Below are positions 34,281-42,912 of a stretch of 64,000 nucleotides of DNA, in pieces. The notes beneath the pieces are model-generated. The model was given only the letters and a program-made list of their open reading frames with translations. It did no database searches and had not been told where the DNA came from. Source of the DNA: Bradyrhizobium sp. 1 (GTDB lineage Bacteria; Pseudomonadota; Alphaproteobacteria; Rhizobiales; Xanthobacteraceae). The stretch spans positions 362,837 to 426,836 of the forward strand of contig NZ_JADPJH010000011.1 in assembly GCF_023073315.1 (NCBI RefSeq), written 5' to 3'. Positions within the stretch are counted from its first letter, which is position 1; the number at the start of each line of letters is the position of its first letter. The position numbers and the translations under genes are program-made.

Positions 34281-35208
34281 CGCGCGCCTCTCTCATCAGC
34301 TCGAGCGACGCGAGCCCCGCCAGTGCAAGACCCGCAAAACTTGGGGGCGCCGGCAGGGGCGGTCCATCGAGAATGTTCTGGCTCCAGTTGCGCCAGCCTC
34401 CCATGTTTCGTGAGACCCCATAGGCGTGGAAGCCAACGCCGATAAAACCCATTGCGGTCAGCAATCGCATCCACCGTCGCGCGAGGCGGCGCGTCCGCCC
34501 ACCGCCATTCAACACGGCACCAGCGAGCAAACCGGCCCCGATGGGCGGGAGAGTGACGGGAACGGCCATGAAGGGATTGTGAAAGGCACCGCGAAAATGG
34601 AGCAGACCGGCCTCTCCCGTGGTGCCGAGCAGGCCAAGCGCAGTCACGGTAGCAACCGTCTCGCCGGCCGGAAGGTTGAACACCCGGCGAGGTCGTTGAC
34701 GTCCATTGGCGCGCACCCGTTCCGAGCAAAAGCCCAACAGTCCGGAAAGCAGAATAGCCATGGGAGCTCCGAGGGGGGCGCCGTAGAAGACATTTTGCCA
34801 GCTAAGCCCGCCCACCTTCTTTGTCACGTTGTAGATGTGAAAGCCTGTTCCCAGCAGTCCAGTGGCAGCTGCCAACAGATACGAAGTATCGCGCGCCCTA
34901 TGCGCAACCGGACGCATGTCAGCCGTGCCGTGCAAGCTCATTGCCAGTGTCAGCCCGGCAACGACGAGCGGGGTGAACATCGCCTTGTTCTTGAACGAGC
35001 CCCGGTAATGCTCAACCGCACTGTCTACAAGCACCGAAGCAGCGAGTGTACCCGCCGCTCGATTCAACCGCCGCGCCGCCATAACGGTCTCTGTCTCACC
35101 CCATCTCGAACGCGACGCCGATTGCACTGCCCGTGCGCGCTCTCCTTTGCTTCCCGCGACTTTGGGGGCGCCGAGCGCTCTCTCCATTTTGGCCTGGTTA
35201 GATCGCAT
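34273..35208 (-). CDS. Hypothetical polytopic membrane protein
   Basis: A 311-residue protein with about seven hydrophobic segments in two similar halves: each half has a GTGFHIYNV or GVGFHAYGV motif followed by a Gly/Gly-Trp loop, so it may have arisen by internal duplication. The repeated His next to aromatic residues in helices could bind heme or metal. Start is ATG 35208 or, more likely, a later ATG (35187 or 35082) since the first 40 residues are basic. It lies between the enolase-superfamily and small-subunit genes and could be the membrane partner of the dehydrogenase. No family recognised. Confidence 0.75.
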   Translation of the reverse strand: MRSNQAKMERALGAPKVAGSKGERARAVQSASRSRWGETETVMAARRLNRAAGTLAASVLVDSAVEHYRGSFKNKAMFTPLVVAGLTLAMSLHGTADMRPVAHRARDTSYLLAAATGLLGTGFHIYNVTKKVGGLSWQNVFYGAPLGAPMAILLSGLLGFCSERVRANGRQRPRRVFNLPAGETVATVTALGLLGTTGEAGLLHFRGAFHNPFMAVPVTLPPIGAGLLAGAVLNGGGRTRRLARRWMRLLTAMGFIGVGFHAYGVSRNMGGWRNWSQNILDGPPLPAPPSFAGLALAGLASLELMREARDA

Positions 35209-36295
35209 AGCGTGCAGCGTCCGCTTCCTTGAATATCAAACCATTCCCTGGTCGCGCCAGGTCGGGCTCGATCGCCCCATCACGTGGCGTCGGCGCGCCC
35301 TCGAAGAGCATGTGCTCGATGCGAACGTGGTCGTGAAACCATTCCAGGTGCCGCAGCCGCGGCGCCGCGCAGGCGGCGTGAAGATGCAGAGCGGGTGCGC
35401 AATGACCTGACAGGTCGATGTGGTGCGCCTCGCAAAGCGAGGCTATCTGCAGGAAACCCGTCACGCCGCCACACCGTGTAATATCCGCTTGCTGCACGTC
35501 GACGGCGCCGGACTCGAGCATCTCGCGCACATAGTCGGTCGTATAAGCGTACTCGCCTGCAGCCACTTCCATGCCAGCAGGAGCACTGGCGCGAACCGCA
35601 CGCAAGCCTTGGAGATCGTCCGAGGACACCGGCTCCTCGATCCATTTGATGCCGTGCCGCCCGAATACATCCGCAAGCTGAAGCGCCTGCTGCACCGAGT
35701 AGGCGCCGTTTGCATCGACGAAGAGATTGGCGCGCTCGCCAATCGCCCGGCATGCGACCTGCACGCGGTGCGGATCGAGTTCCGGCTCGGAGCCCACTTT
35801 CATCTTGACGTCCTTGCACCCTTCGTCGGCAACCCAGCTGCCGAGCTGCTGGGCCAGCTCGCCGTCGGAGTAAGCCGTGAAGCCTCCACTTCCATAGATC
35901 GGGACAGACGTACGGTAGCTTCCGAGCAACTGAACCAGCGGCACATCCAGGAGCCGCGCCTTCAGGTCGTAGAGAGCTGTATCGACGGCAGAGATCGCAT
36001 TTGCAGCCAGACCTTCGCGACCCAGGTTGCGGACCGCGCGCTGCATCGCCCTCCAGACGGCCTGAGGTGCCAAGGCATCCTTGCCACGGACGATCGACGC
36101 GAGCTTGCCTGCGATCAGCGCGGCAATGCTGCGATCGGAATACGTGTAGCCGATCCCTGACTTGGCGCCGGCGGCGATTTCGACCACGACGAGAGTCGTG
36201 GAATTCCAACTCATGGTCCCGTCCGCCTCGGGTCTATCGGTTGGAACTTGGAAGGCGCGCGCTTTTACAGCATCGATGGAGAGATCGGTCATCAT
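35198..36295 (-). CDS. Enolase-superfamily enzyme (mandelate racemase/sugar-acid dehydratase type)
   Basis: A 365-residue enzyme with an N-terminal capping domain and a TIM barrel. Metal-binding carboxylates appear in LFVDANGAYS, WIEEPVSSDD and AAGEYAYTT; the lysine of VKMKVG is the general base position and GHCAPA places the His of the seventh strand. This resembles the mandelate racemase subgroup, which includes many sugar-acid dehydratases. Substrate unknown, but the operon's oxidoreductases support a sugar acid. Starts ATG 36295 inside the ThDP gene stop (4-bp overlap). Confidence 0.9.
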   Translation of the reverse strand: MMTDLSIDAVKARAFQVPTDRPEADGTMSWNSTTLVVVEIAAGAKSGIGYTYSDRSIAALIAGKLASIVRGKDALAPQAVWRAMQRAVRNLGREGLAANAISAVDTALYDLKARLLDVPLVQLLGSYRTSVPIYGSGGFTAYSDGELAQQLGSWVADEGCKDVKMKVGSEPELDPHRVQVACRAIGERANLFVDANGAYSVQQALQLADVFGRHGIKWIEEPVSSDDLQGLRAVRASAPAGMEVAAGEYAYTTDYVREMLESGAVDVQQADITRCGGVTGFLQIASLCEAHHIDLSGHCAPALHLHAACAAPRLRHLEWFHDHVRIEHMLFEGAPTPRDGAIEPDLARPGNGLIFKEADAARYAI

Positions 36296-38067
36296 TCCTT
36301 CCCGGGTAGCACGGTCGTCAGCAGCTCCTTGGCGCTGTTCTTCAGAACGCTGCCAAGCTCCGGTTCGGAAGGAATCATGCTGATGAAGTTCTTGGCATCC
36401 TTCAGGGTGATGTGGGGCGGCAGGGGCGGCACGTTTGGATCCGTGTACGCCTCGAGCACGACCGGACGATCCGCCGACAGCGCTTCATCCCAGGCGGCAC
36501 CGACGCGTTCCGGATTGTCGACAAAGATGCCCTTGAGGCCGATCAGCTCGGCGTAGCGGTGATACGGAAAGTCCGGAATACTCTGGGTCGATAGCGTCTT
36601 TCCCGCCCCGAGCTGAATCCGCTCCTCCCACGTGACTTGATTGAGATCGCGGTTGTTGAGAACAAGGACGATTAGGCGTGGATTTGACCACGTCTGCCAA
36701 TATTTCGAGATCGTGATCAGGACGTTAAGTCCGTTCATTTGCATGGCGCCGTCACCCATGCACGCGATCACTGTCCGGTCTGGATAAGCCATCTTGCCGG
36801 CCGTGGCGTAAGGTGTCCCCGCACCGAGAGAAGCCAGACCTCCGGAAAGCGACGCCTTCATTCCCCGGCGCATTTTCAGATCGCGGGCATACCAATTTGC
36901 GACCGACCCCGAATCCGCGGTTATGATCGCGTTCTCGGGCAGACGGGGCGAGAGTTCCCAGAATACACGTTGCGGATTGAGGGGCTCTGCTGAATCCATG
37001 GCGCGCTTCTCGAGCGTGCGCCACCATTCCTGCACGCCTTCCTCTATGGCCCGTCGCCACGACGATTTTTGCTTCTGCTGAAGGTGTGGCAGCAGTGCCT
37101 GTAAGGCTTTAGAGCTATCTCCAACGATGTTGATCTCCATCGGATAGCGCAGGCTCAACCGGGCGCCCTCGATATCGATCTGAACGCCGCGCGCTGACCC
37201 GGGCTTCGGCAGGAACTCGCTGTAAGGAAACGCCGAGCCGACCATCAGGAAGGTGTCGCAGTTCTTCATGAGGTCCCAGCTGGGCTTTGTGCCGAGCAGT
37301 CCGATGGAACCCGTTACAAAGGGGAGATCGTCCGGGAGGACTGCTTTTCCAAGCAGGGCTTTGGCCACCCCCGCCTGGAGACGCTCGGCCACCGCGATGA
37401 CTTCATCAGTGGCATCCAGTGCCCCCGCGCCAACCAGCATGGCAACCTTACTACCGTTGTTCAGGATCTCGGCGGCCGCGCGTACCAGATCGTCTCGCGG
37501 CTGCTTCGCCGGCTCGGCATAGCCAATGCCGGTGTGGGTCGCACCATGTGCGAGAGGCGGATCCTGGTAGTCCAACTCTTGCACGTCCTTGGGCAGGATC
37601 ACGCAGGCGACGGCGCGCTTGTTGTCTGCAATGCGTACGGCCCGATCGATCAGGTGACGTACTTGCTCGGGGACGCTTGCCTGCGCGACGTATTCGGCGA
37701 CGTCCTGAAACAGGACTTGCAGATCAACTTCCTGCTGATAGCTCGCCCCGATTGCACTCCTTGCCTGCTGGCCGACGAGCGCAACCACCGGAACGTGGTC
37801 CATCTTGGCGTCGTACAGTCCGTTGATAAGGTGAATTGCGCCAGGCCCAGAGGTCGCATAGCAAAGGCCCACCTGCCCCGTGAACTTCGCGTGAGCGGAA
37901 GCCATGAAGGCCGCCATCTCTTCGTGCCGGACCTGCACGTACTCGATCTTGTCTTTCGCGCGTTCGAGAGCGACATCCAGTCCTCCGACGCCGTCACCCG
38001 GGTACCCATACACCCGGCTCAAACCCCATTCCGAGAGCCGATGCCAAACAAATTCGCTGACGTTCAT
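36292..38067 (-). CDS. Thiamine-diphosphate enzyme, pyruvate oxidase/acetolactate synthase-like
   Basis: A 591-residue three-domain ThDP enzyme. The N-terminal PYR domain has the catalytic glutamate in YVQVRHEEMAAFMA (about residue 50), the middle domain reads VAMLVGAGALDATDE, and the C-terminal PP domain has the cofactor motif GDGAMQMNGLNVLITISKY followed by NN. It most resembles PoxB-like proteins that decarboxylate 2-keto acids; the E. coli PoxB C-terminal membrane helix is not evident. It is the first gene of a nine-gene minus-strand operon. Substrate may be the keto acid produced by the enolase-superfamily dehydratase, which is inference. Confidence 0.9.
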   Translation of the reverse strand: MNVSEFVWHRLSEWGLSRVYGYPGDGVGGLDVALERAKDKIEYVQVRHEEMAAFMASAHAKFTGQVGLCYATSGPGAIHLINGLYDAKMDHVPVVALVGQQARSAIGASYQQEVDLQVLFQDVAEYVAQASVPEQVRHLIDRAVRIADNKRAVACVILPKDVQELDYQDPPLAHGATHTGIGYAEPAKQPRDDLVRAAAEILNNGSKVAMLVGAGALDATDEVIAVAERLQAGVAKALLGKAVLPDDLPFVTGSIGLLGTKPSWDLMKNCDTFLMVGSAFPYSEFLPKPGSARGVQIDIEGARLSLRYPMEINIVGDSSKALQALLPHLQQKQKSSWRRAIEEGVQEWWRTLEKRAMDSAEPLNPQRVFWELSPRLPENAIITADSGSVANWYARDLKMRRGMKASLSGGLASLGAGTPYATAGKMAYPDRTVIACMGDGAMQMNGLNVLITISKYWQTWSNPRLIVLVLNNRDLNQVTWEERIQLGAGKTLSTQSIPDFPYHRYAELIGLKGIFVDNPERVGAAWDEALSADRPVVLEAYTDPNVPPLPPHITLKDAKNFISMIPSEPELGSVLKNSAKELLTTVLPGKE

Positions 38068-38106
38068 TGGATTTTCTCATGTTCTTTCGCGCGCTGCGCT
38101 GGAGCA

Positions 38107-38147
38107 ACGATCAGACAATCAGAACGTTTCGGAACTTGCCTGATCGT
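38107..38147. promoter_or_regulatory. 8-bp inverted repeat upstream of the nine-gene operon
   Basis: ACGATCAG and CTGATCGT flank 25 bases, 40-80 bp upstream of the ThDP gene start. The pair could be an operator for a dimeric regulator. Confidence 0.4.
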
Positions 38148-38159
38148 GCCCTGGATGTT

Positions 38160-38175
38160 CGTACGCTCGCGTACG
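38160..38175. promoter_or_regulatory. 16-bp palindrome upstream of the nine-gene operon
   Basis: CGTACGC and GCGTACG are separated by TC, 93 bp before the ThDP gene. Together with the inverted repeat at 38107 it fills the only intergenic space that can hold the operon promoter (38068-38266). Confidence 0.45.
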
Positions 38176-38266
38176 CATCAGCTTGGCTCATCGATGCTCG
38201 CACCACCGGACGAACATCGCGGGCTCGTTCTGGTGGACCGCAATGTTCGACGTCGGGTACGGCAAC

Positions 38267-38626
38267 CTATTTTGAGTTAGCGCCATCGTTCGACGAACTG
38301 GAGCCGGTGGTGCCCTGAGATTTGTTTGCCGAGCCGGATCCAGTCGTGTTCATCGCTTCAAACGCCGACATGCCATGAGGACCAATGGTCATCACCATGG
38401 GGTTGCCATCCTTGGTCTTGGCCTGAACAACGAAGGATTCGGCCACGACTTTGATGTCGGTGAAGCCTGCCTTCTTAAGATCATCCTGAATTTTCTGTGC
38501 TGCCGTAGTCTGGGCCGAGGTTGCGGCAGACTGCGAGCTACTCGTGGAGTTAGTGCCACTTTGCGCGAGCGCCGGACCGGAAACCGTTGCGGCGAACAAC
38601 AGGGCCGCCAAGAGCGTGGTCTTCAT
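38267..38626 (-). CDS. Small secreted protein, PepSY/BON-like domain of unknown function
   Basis: A 119-residue protein with a signal peptide (1-21, ending ALAQS). A domain of about 45 residues (KIQDDLKKAGFTDIKVVAES, then AKTKDGNPMVMTIGP) is followed by a Gly/Ser/Asn tail. The same domain forms the first half of the protein at 54071-54667. ATG 38626 has GAAGGAG seven bases upstream, so I did not use the longer frame to 38665. A GGAAC-N16-CGCT sequence upstream resembles, with one mismatch, EcfG stress promoters of Rhizobiales. Function unknown. Confidence 0.75.
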   Translation of the reverse strand: MKTTLLAALLFAATVSGPALAQSGTNSTSSSQSAATSAQTTAAQKIQDDLKKAGFTDIKVVAESFVVQAKTKDGNPMVMTIGPHGMSAFEAMNTTGSGSANKSQGTTGSSSSNDGANSK

Positions 38627-38770
38627 CGCTGTCTCCTTCGGTTTTGTTGGACGGAATACCACCACAGCGCCGGAGGGCTCCAGACGTTCCGACCCAAAGA
38701 GTTGGAGTGATGCGATGTCGGTACGAGACCGAACGAAGGCATACGACGTTCTCTGGGACGGAGCTGGTTC

Positions 38771-39628
38771 TTAAGGTCTCGCGGAAAGCAATTCAGAGCC
38801 GCCAAGCGAAGCGGAATCCAGCTCTTCCTCTCCAAAGATCAGTCGGCCGGCGTGGCTAAATATTTCGTAGCCATCGTCGCGCGCGACCGCGACGAGCGTT
38901 ACGCCGGCGTGCTCAGCGGTCTCGATCGCCAGCGAAGTCGGCGCGGACACGGCGATGAGCAACGGCACGCCCATTCGGGCCGTCTTCTGAACCAGTTCGA
39001 CGGAGACCCGACTGGTTATGAGCACAGCTCCGCGCGACGTTTCGAGGCCGGCTCTGGCCGCCGCACCAGCGAGTTTGTCCAGTGCATTGTGACGTCCGAC
39101 ATCTTCCCTTACCAATCGGATGTCATGGCCGTCCCAGAAGGCCGCAGCGTGCATCGCGCCCGTCGCCTGGTTTTGATGTTGGAGCGGTCGCAAGGAGCGC
39201 ATCGCCTCCAGAATGTCGACGGGGCGAAACCCGCCCTCGCTGACTACGCGCGTCGGCCGCGGGCAAGCCTGTTCCAGGCTTTCAATTCCGCACAGGCCGC
39301 AGCCGACCGGCCCGACCATCGCCCTGCGCCTGTTGGCGAGGAGGTCACCATGGGAATCGTCGACCCAGATCCGCACTTCGCAACCGAGCTCGAGCTCGAC
39401 GACTTCGATGCTGATGATGTCCTCGCCATGCTCCACAATGCCCTCGCTCAAGCTGAAGCCTACGCCGAAATCCACGAGGTCAACGGGAGAGGCCATCATC
39501 ACCGCGTAAGTCGAGCCGTTGTACGTGAGCGCTATCGGCCGTTCCTCTGCGACCTTGCGCGAGGATGGAAATGGCCTACGCCCGCGCCACACCAGTTCTG
39601 GTTTGTCGCGCGTACAACGATCCTGCAT
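38771..39628 (-). CDS. fdhD: Formate dehydrogenase accessory sulfurtransferase FdhD
   Basis: A 285-residue protein that passes sulfur to the molybdenum cofactor of formate dehydrogenase-type enzymes. The family's CGLCG cysteine motif is present (about residue 108), as are GFSLSEGIV, FWDGHDIRLVREDVGRHNALDK and the serine/valine-rich ISAPTSLA-like region near the end. ATG 39628 lies six bases after GGAG; a longer frame to 39691 has no such site. It is divergent from the FdhF/YdeP-like gene, its probable client, with their 5' ends 311 bp apart. Confidence 0.93.
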   Translation of the reverse strand: MQDRCTRDKPELVWRGRRPFPSSRKVAEERPIALTYNGSTYAVMMASPVDLVDFGVGFSLSEGIVEHGEDIISIEVVELELGCEVRIWVDDSHGDLLANRRRAMVGPVGCGLCGIESLEQACPRPTRVVSEGGFRPVDILEAMRSLRPLQHQNQATGAMHAAAFWDGHDIRLVREDVGRHNALDKLAGAAARAGLETSRGAVLITSRVSVELVQKTARMGVPLLIAVSAPTSLAIETAEHAGVTLVAVARDDGYEIFSHAGRLIFGEEELDSASLGGSELLSARP

Positions 39629-39939
39629 ATCCGTCTCCGAGGTTGGCTTCTGGCAACCGCAGCCATTGGGCCGCGTTCCCCGGCCGTCCATTGTCGCGCC
39701 CCGCCCGGCTGTTCAACATCGCGCGATTAAAACACTTCCTTGGTACGGCACCGCGCACAGTTTTCCGGAGCGGAGAATACGGGCGTCGCCCGTCCGTCGA
39801 TCGCCTTGCTCGTGCTTGGTTTTTTCACACGCGTGCCGCTCAAGCCGCCGTCCCGCCAGAAACGGCTGCTCAGGAACCTGCGCGGGGAACATACGTTGGC
39901 GATGCACAGGCTGGCCGGTTCCCGAAGAGAAGCAAGATC
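39629..39939. other. Divergent promoter region between fdhD and the respiratory operon
   Basis: About 310 bp without a credible gene. It must hold promoters for fdhD (minus) and for the whole 14-kb respiratory operon (plus). A T6 run (about 39819-39826) and AT-rich patch near 39721-39732 are seen. I found no exact FNR box (TTGAT-N4-ATCAA) or sigma-54 site. Confidence 0.4.
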
Positions 39940-42231
39940 ATGGCGCGACCCAACGAAGCTGGTGACACTCCCGACACGGTTGAATATGACGGCCCAGCTG
40001 GCGGATGGGGGTCGCTGAAAGGGATAGCGCGGATCTTCGGCAAGGAGTGGGATTCGCCCGCGGCCTTGAACACCCTTCGCCGGCAGAACAAGCCTAAAGG
40101 CTTCATGTGCGTTTCCTGCTCATGGGCCAAGCCTGCGGATTATCATGCCTTCGAATTCTGCGAGAACGGCGCCAAGGCGACACTTTGGGAGCTGACGTCG
40201 CGCCGCTGTACGCCGGAGTTCTTTGCTGAGCATACCCTGACCGAGTTGCTGTCATGGAGCGATTATGACCTCGAGCAGCAGGGGCGCCTGACACATCCAC
40301 TGCGTTACGACAGCACCACTGATAAGTACGTTCCCTGCTCTTGGGACGAGGCATTTCATGCCATCGGATCGCAATTGAGGGCGCTCGATCCGAAATCGGT
40401 CGTGTTCTATTCGTCGGGGCGAGCCAGCCTCGAGACCTCCTATCTGTATGCTCTCTTTGCACGGGTGTACGGCAACAACAATCTGCCGGACAGCTCCAAC
40501 ATGTGTCACGAAACGACCTCAGTCGCTCTCAAGAAGCTGATCGGGGCGGGCGTTGGGACCGTGGTCTTCGACGACCTCAGTAACTGCGATGCGATGTTCT
40601 TCTTCGGGCAAAATACCGGGTCGAACAGTCCACGCTTCCTTCATCCCCTACAGGACGCTGCCAAGCGCGGCGTCCAGATCATTACGTTCAACCCCGTCCG
40701 CGAAAAGGGTCTCGAAGTCTTCATCAATCCGCAGAATCCGACGGAGATGCTGACCGGCAAGACCACACAAATCAGTAGCCAGTACCATCAAGTGAAGGTG
40801 GGTGGCGACATCGCGGTCATTGTCGGAATCTGCAAGCACGTCTTCGCGGCGGACGATGCCGCCAAGCAGGAGGGCAAACGTGTGATCGACGCTCCCTTCG
40901 TCGAGCAGCACACACTTGGCTTCGAAGAGTTCGAAGCCAAGGTCCGGGCGACGTCCTGGGACGAGATCGAGATTGCATCTGGTCTCAGCCGCTCGGTCAT
41001 CGAGGGGGCCGCGCAGGTCTACGTCGAGGCTGACCGCGTGATCGGTATCTACGGCATGGGGCTGACCCAGCACGTACACGGCTTCCAGAACGTCGCAATG
41101 CTCGTCAACATGCTGCTTCTAAAGGGAAACATCGGGCGGGACGGCACCGGCATCTCGCCCGTGCGTGGGCATTCGAACGTGCAGGGTCAGCGCACCGTCG
41201 GGATCTCGGAAAAGCCCGAACTCGTACCGCTCGACAAATACGCCAAGCAGTTCGGGTTCGAACCGCCGCGCGAGAAGGGCATGAACACCGTTGAAACGTG
41301 CGAGGGCGTTCTCGCCGGGAAGGTCAAGGCGTTCGTCGGGCTCGGCGGCAATTTCGTCCGTGCGATCCCGGAGCGATCGAAGATGGAGGAAGCCTGGCGC
41401 GGACTGGAGCTGACAGTTCAGATTGCCACCAAGCTCAACCACAGCCACCTCGTGCACGGCAAGGCCGCCTATCTGCTGCCGTGCCTTGGTCGAACCGAAG
41501 AAGATGTGCAGGCCAGCGGGCAGCAGGCGGTCACCATGGAGGATACGTTCAGCTGCATCCAGGGTTCCATCGGGCTGCGCAAGCCCGCAAGCGAGCACCT
41601 GAGATCCGAGGTGGCGATCGTCGCTGGTCTGGCCAAGGCAACCCTGCCGCCCAATCCCAAACTGAAATGGGATGAATGGGTCGGCAACTACGATCTCATC
41701 CGTAACGAGATCGCCGAGACCTATCCGGACGAATTCCACGACTTCAATGCGCGGATGTTCACGCCGGGCGGGTTCTATCGTGGCAATTCAGCCCGCGAAC
41801 GGATTTGGAAGACCGAGAGCGGCAAGGCAGAGTTTACAGCGCCAGAAACCCTCACCTCGACCGGCTTTTCCGATGCGCCCGGCCGCTTCCGGCTGCTGAC
41901 CATGCGCAGCAACGACCAGTTCAATACGACGATTTACGGCTACAGCGATCGGATGCGGGGCATTGAGGGTACACGGGACGTATTGCTGATGAATCCCGAC
42001 GAAATCGCACGCGCCGGACTTCAGGAGGGTCAAATGGTTTCCCTCGTCAGCGACGCGGAGGACGGCATCCTGCGCGAGGTGGGTCCTCTCAAGGTGACCC
42101 CGTTCAAACTGCCGGATGGCTGCGTCGGGGCCTACTATCCGGAAATGAACCCCCTGATCCCGCTGTCGCACCACGACATCCATTCGAAGACGCCGGCCGC
42201 TAAATCGGTGCCGGTCCGTATCCGCGCGTGA
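39940..42231 (+). CDS. FdhF/YdeP-family molybdopterin oxidoreductase
   Basis: A 763-residue molybdoenzyme, the first gene of the respiratory operon. The N-terminal pair in GFMCVSCSWAKP (residues about 55-65) matches the YdeP subgroup rather than the four-cysteine iron-sulfur motif of classical FdhF. The molybdenum-ligand position is Cys in SSNMCHETTS. The C-terminal cofactor-binding domain is complete (LLMNPDEIARAGLQEGQMV). YdeP-type proteins are linked to acid resistance and putative formate oxidation, but their substrate is not settled. ATG 39940 is chosen because homology-like sequence starts just after; a longer reading begins in shadow sequence. actA follows after 27 bp. Confidence 0.88.
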   Translation: MARPNEAGDTPDTVEYDGPAGGWGSLKGIARIFGKEWDSPAALNTLRRQNKPKGFMCVSCSWAKPADYHAFEFCENGAKATLWELTSRRCTPEFFAEHTLTELLSWSDYDLEQQGRLTHPLRYDSTTDKYVPCSWDEAFHAIGSQLRALDPKSVVFYSSGRASLETSYLYALFARVYGNNNLPDSSNMCHETTSVALKKLIGAGVGTVVFDDLSNCDAMFFFGQNTGSNSPRFLHPLQDAAKRGVQIITFNPVREKGLEVFINPQNPTEMLTGKTTQISSQYHQVKVGGDIAVIVGICKHVFAADDAAKQEGKRVIDAPFVEQHTLGFEEFEAKVRATSWDEIEIASGLSRSVIEGAAQVYVEADRVIGIYGMGLTQHVHGFQNVAMLVNMLLLKGNIGRDGTGISPVRGHSNVQGQRTVGISEKPELVPLDKYAKQFGFEPPREKGMNTVETCEGVLAGKVKAFVGLGGNFVRAIPERSKMEEAWRGLELTVQIATKLNHSHLVHGKAAYLLPCLGRTEEDVQASGQQAVTMEDTFSCIQGSIGLRKPASEHLRSEVAIVAGLAKATLPPNPKLKWDEWVGNYDLIRNEIAETYPDEFHDFNARMFTPGGFYRGNSARERIWKTESGKAEFTAPETLTSTGFSDAPGRFRLLTMRSNDQFNTTIYGYSDRMRGIEGTRDVLLMNPDEIARAGLQEGQMVSLVSDAEDGILREVGPLKVTPFKLPDGCVGAYYPEMNPLIPLSHHDIHSKTPAAKSVPVRIRA

Positions 42232-42258
42232 GCGATGGCGCGGAAGGGGGGCCGATGA

Positions 42259-42912
42259 ATGCAGCTTTTCCGCCCCGGCGCGAACACGATTGCGACGGTG
42301 ATGATCGCGGCAATTGGAGCAGCGCCGGTGCTTGCAGTTGGGTTGTCCTATGAGGTGATGCTATCCCCTTACGTCACCAACCAGAACATCAGCCGGAACC
42401 AGCCGGTGCCGTTCAGTCACGAGCATCATGTTTCCGGTCTCGGTCTGGACTGCCGCTACTGCCACGCCTCGGTGGAGAAAGCGCGCTTTGCCGGCATCCC
42501 GCCGACTGAGACTTGCATGACCTGCCATTCGCAGATCTGGACCAACGCGCTGATGCTGGCGCCGGTGCGCGAGAGTCTTTCCAAGAACCAGCCGATTGCC
42601 TGGGAACGCGTCCACCGGCTTCCCGACTACGTCTATTTCGATCATTCCGTCCACGTCGCCAAAGGCGTCGGATGCACGACCTGTCATGGCGACGTCGGAC
42701 GGATGCGGCTGATGCGCCAGGCCGCGCCGCTGACGATGCAATGGTGCCTCGATTGCCACCGCTCTCCTGAACGTTTCCTGCGTCCGCGCGAAGCGGTTTT
42801 CGATCCGAACTGGCAGGCGCCCAAGAATCAGGCCGAGATCGGGCCCAAGCTTGCCGCAGGCTATCACATCAACACGGGTCATTTGACGGACTGCACGATA
42901 TGCCACCGCTGA
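42259..42912 (+). CDS. actA: Alternative Complex III subunit A, pentaheme cytochrome c
   Basis: A 217-residue protein with an N-terminal signal anchor (about 10-28) and five CxxCH heme motifs: CRYCH, CMTCH, CTTCH, CLDCH and the terminal CTICH. This is the standard ActA heme count. It transfers electrons from the quinol-oxidising complex on the periplasmic side. A GGGGGG run precedes ATG 42259. The fifth motif lies two residues from the end, and the gene overlaps actB by 13 bp. Confidence 0.93.
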   Translation: MQLFRPGANTIATVMIAAIGAAPVLAVGLSYEVMLSPYVTNQNISRNQPVPFSHEHHVSGLGLDCRYCHASVEKARFAGIPPTETCMTCHSQIWTNALMLAPVRESLSKNQPIAWERVHRLPDYVYFDHSVHVAKGVGCTTCHGDVGRMRLMRQAAPLTMQWCLDCHRSPERFLRPREAVFDPNWQAPKNQAEIGPKLAAGYHINTGHLTDCTICHR

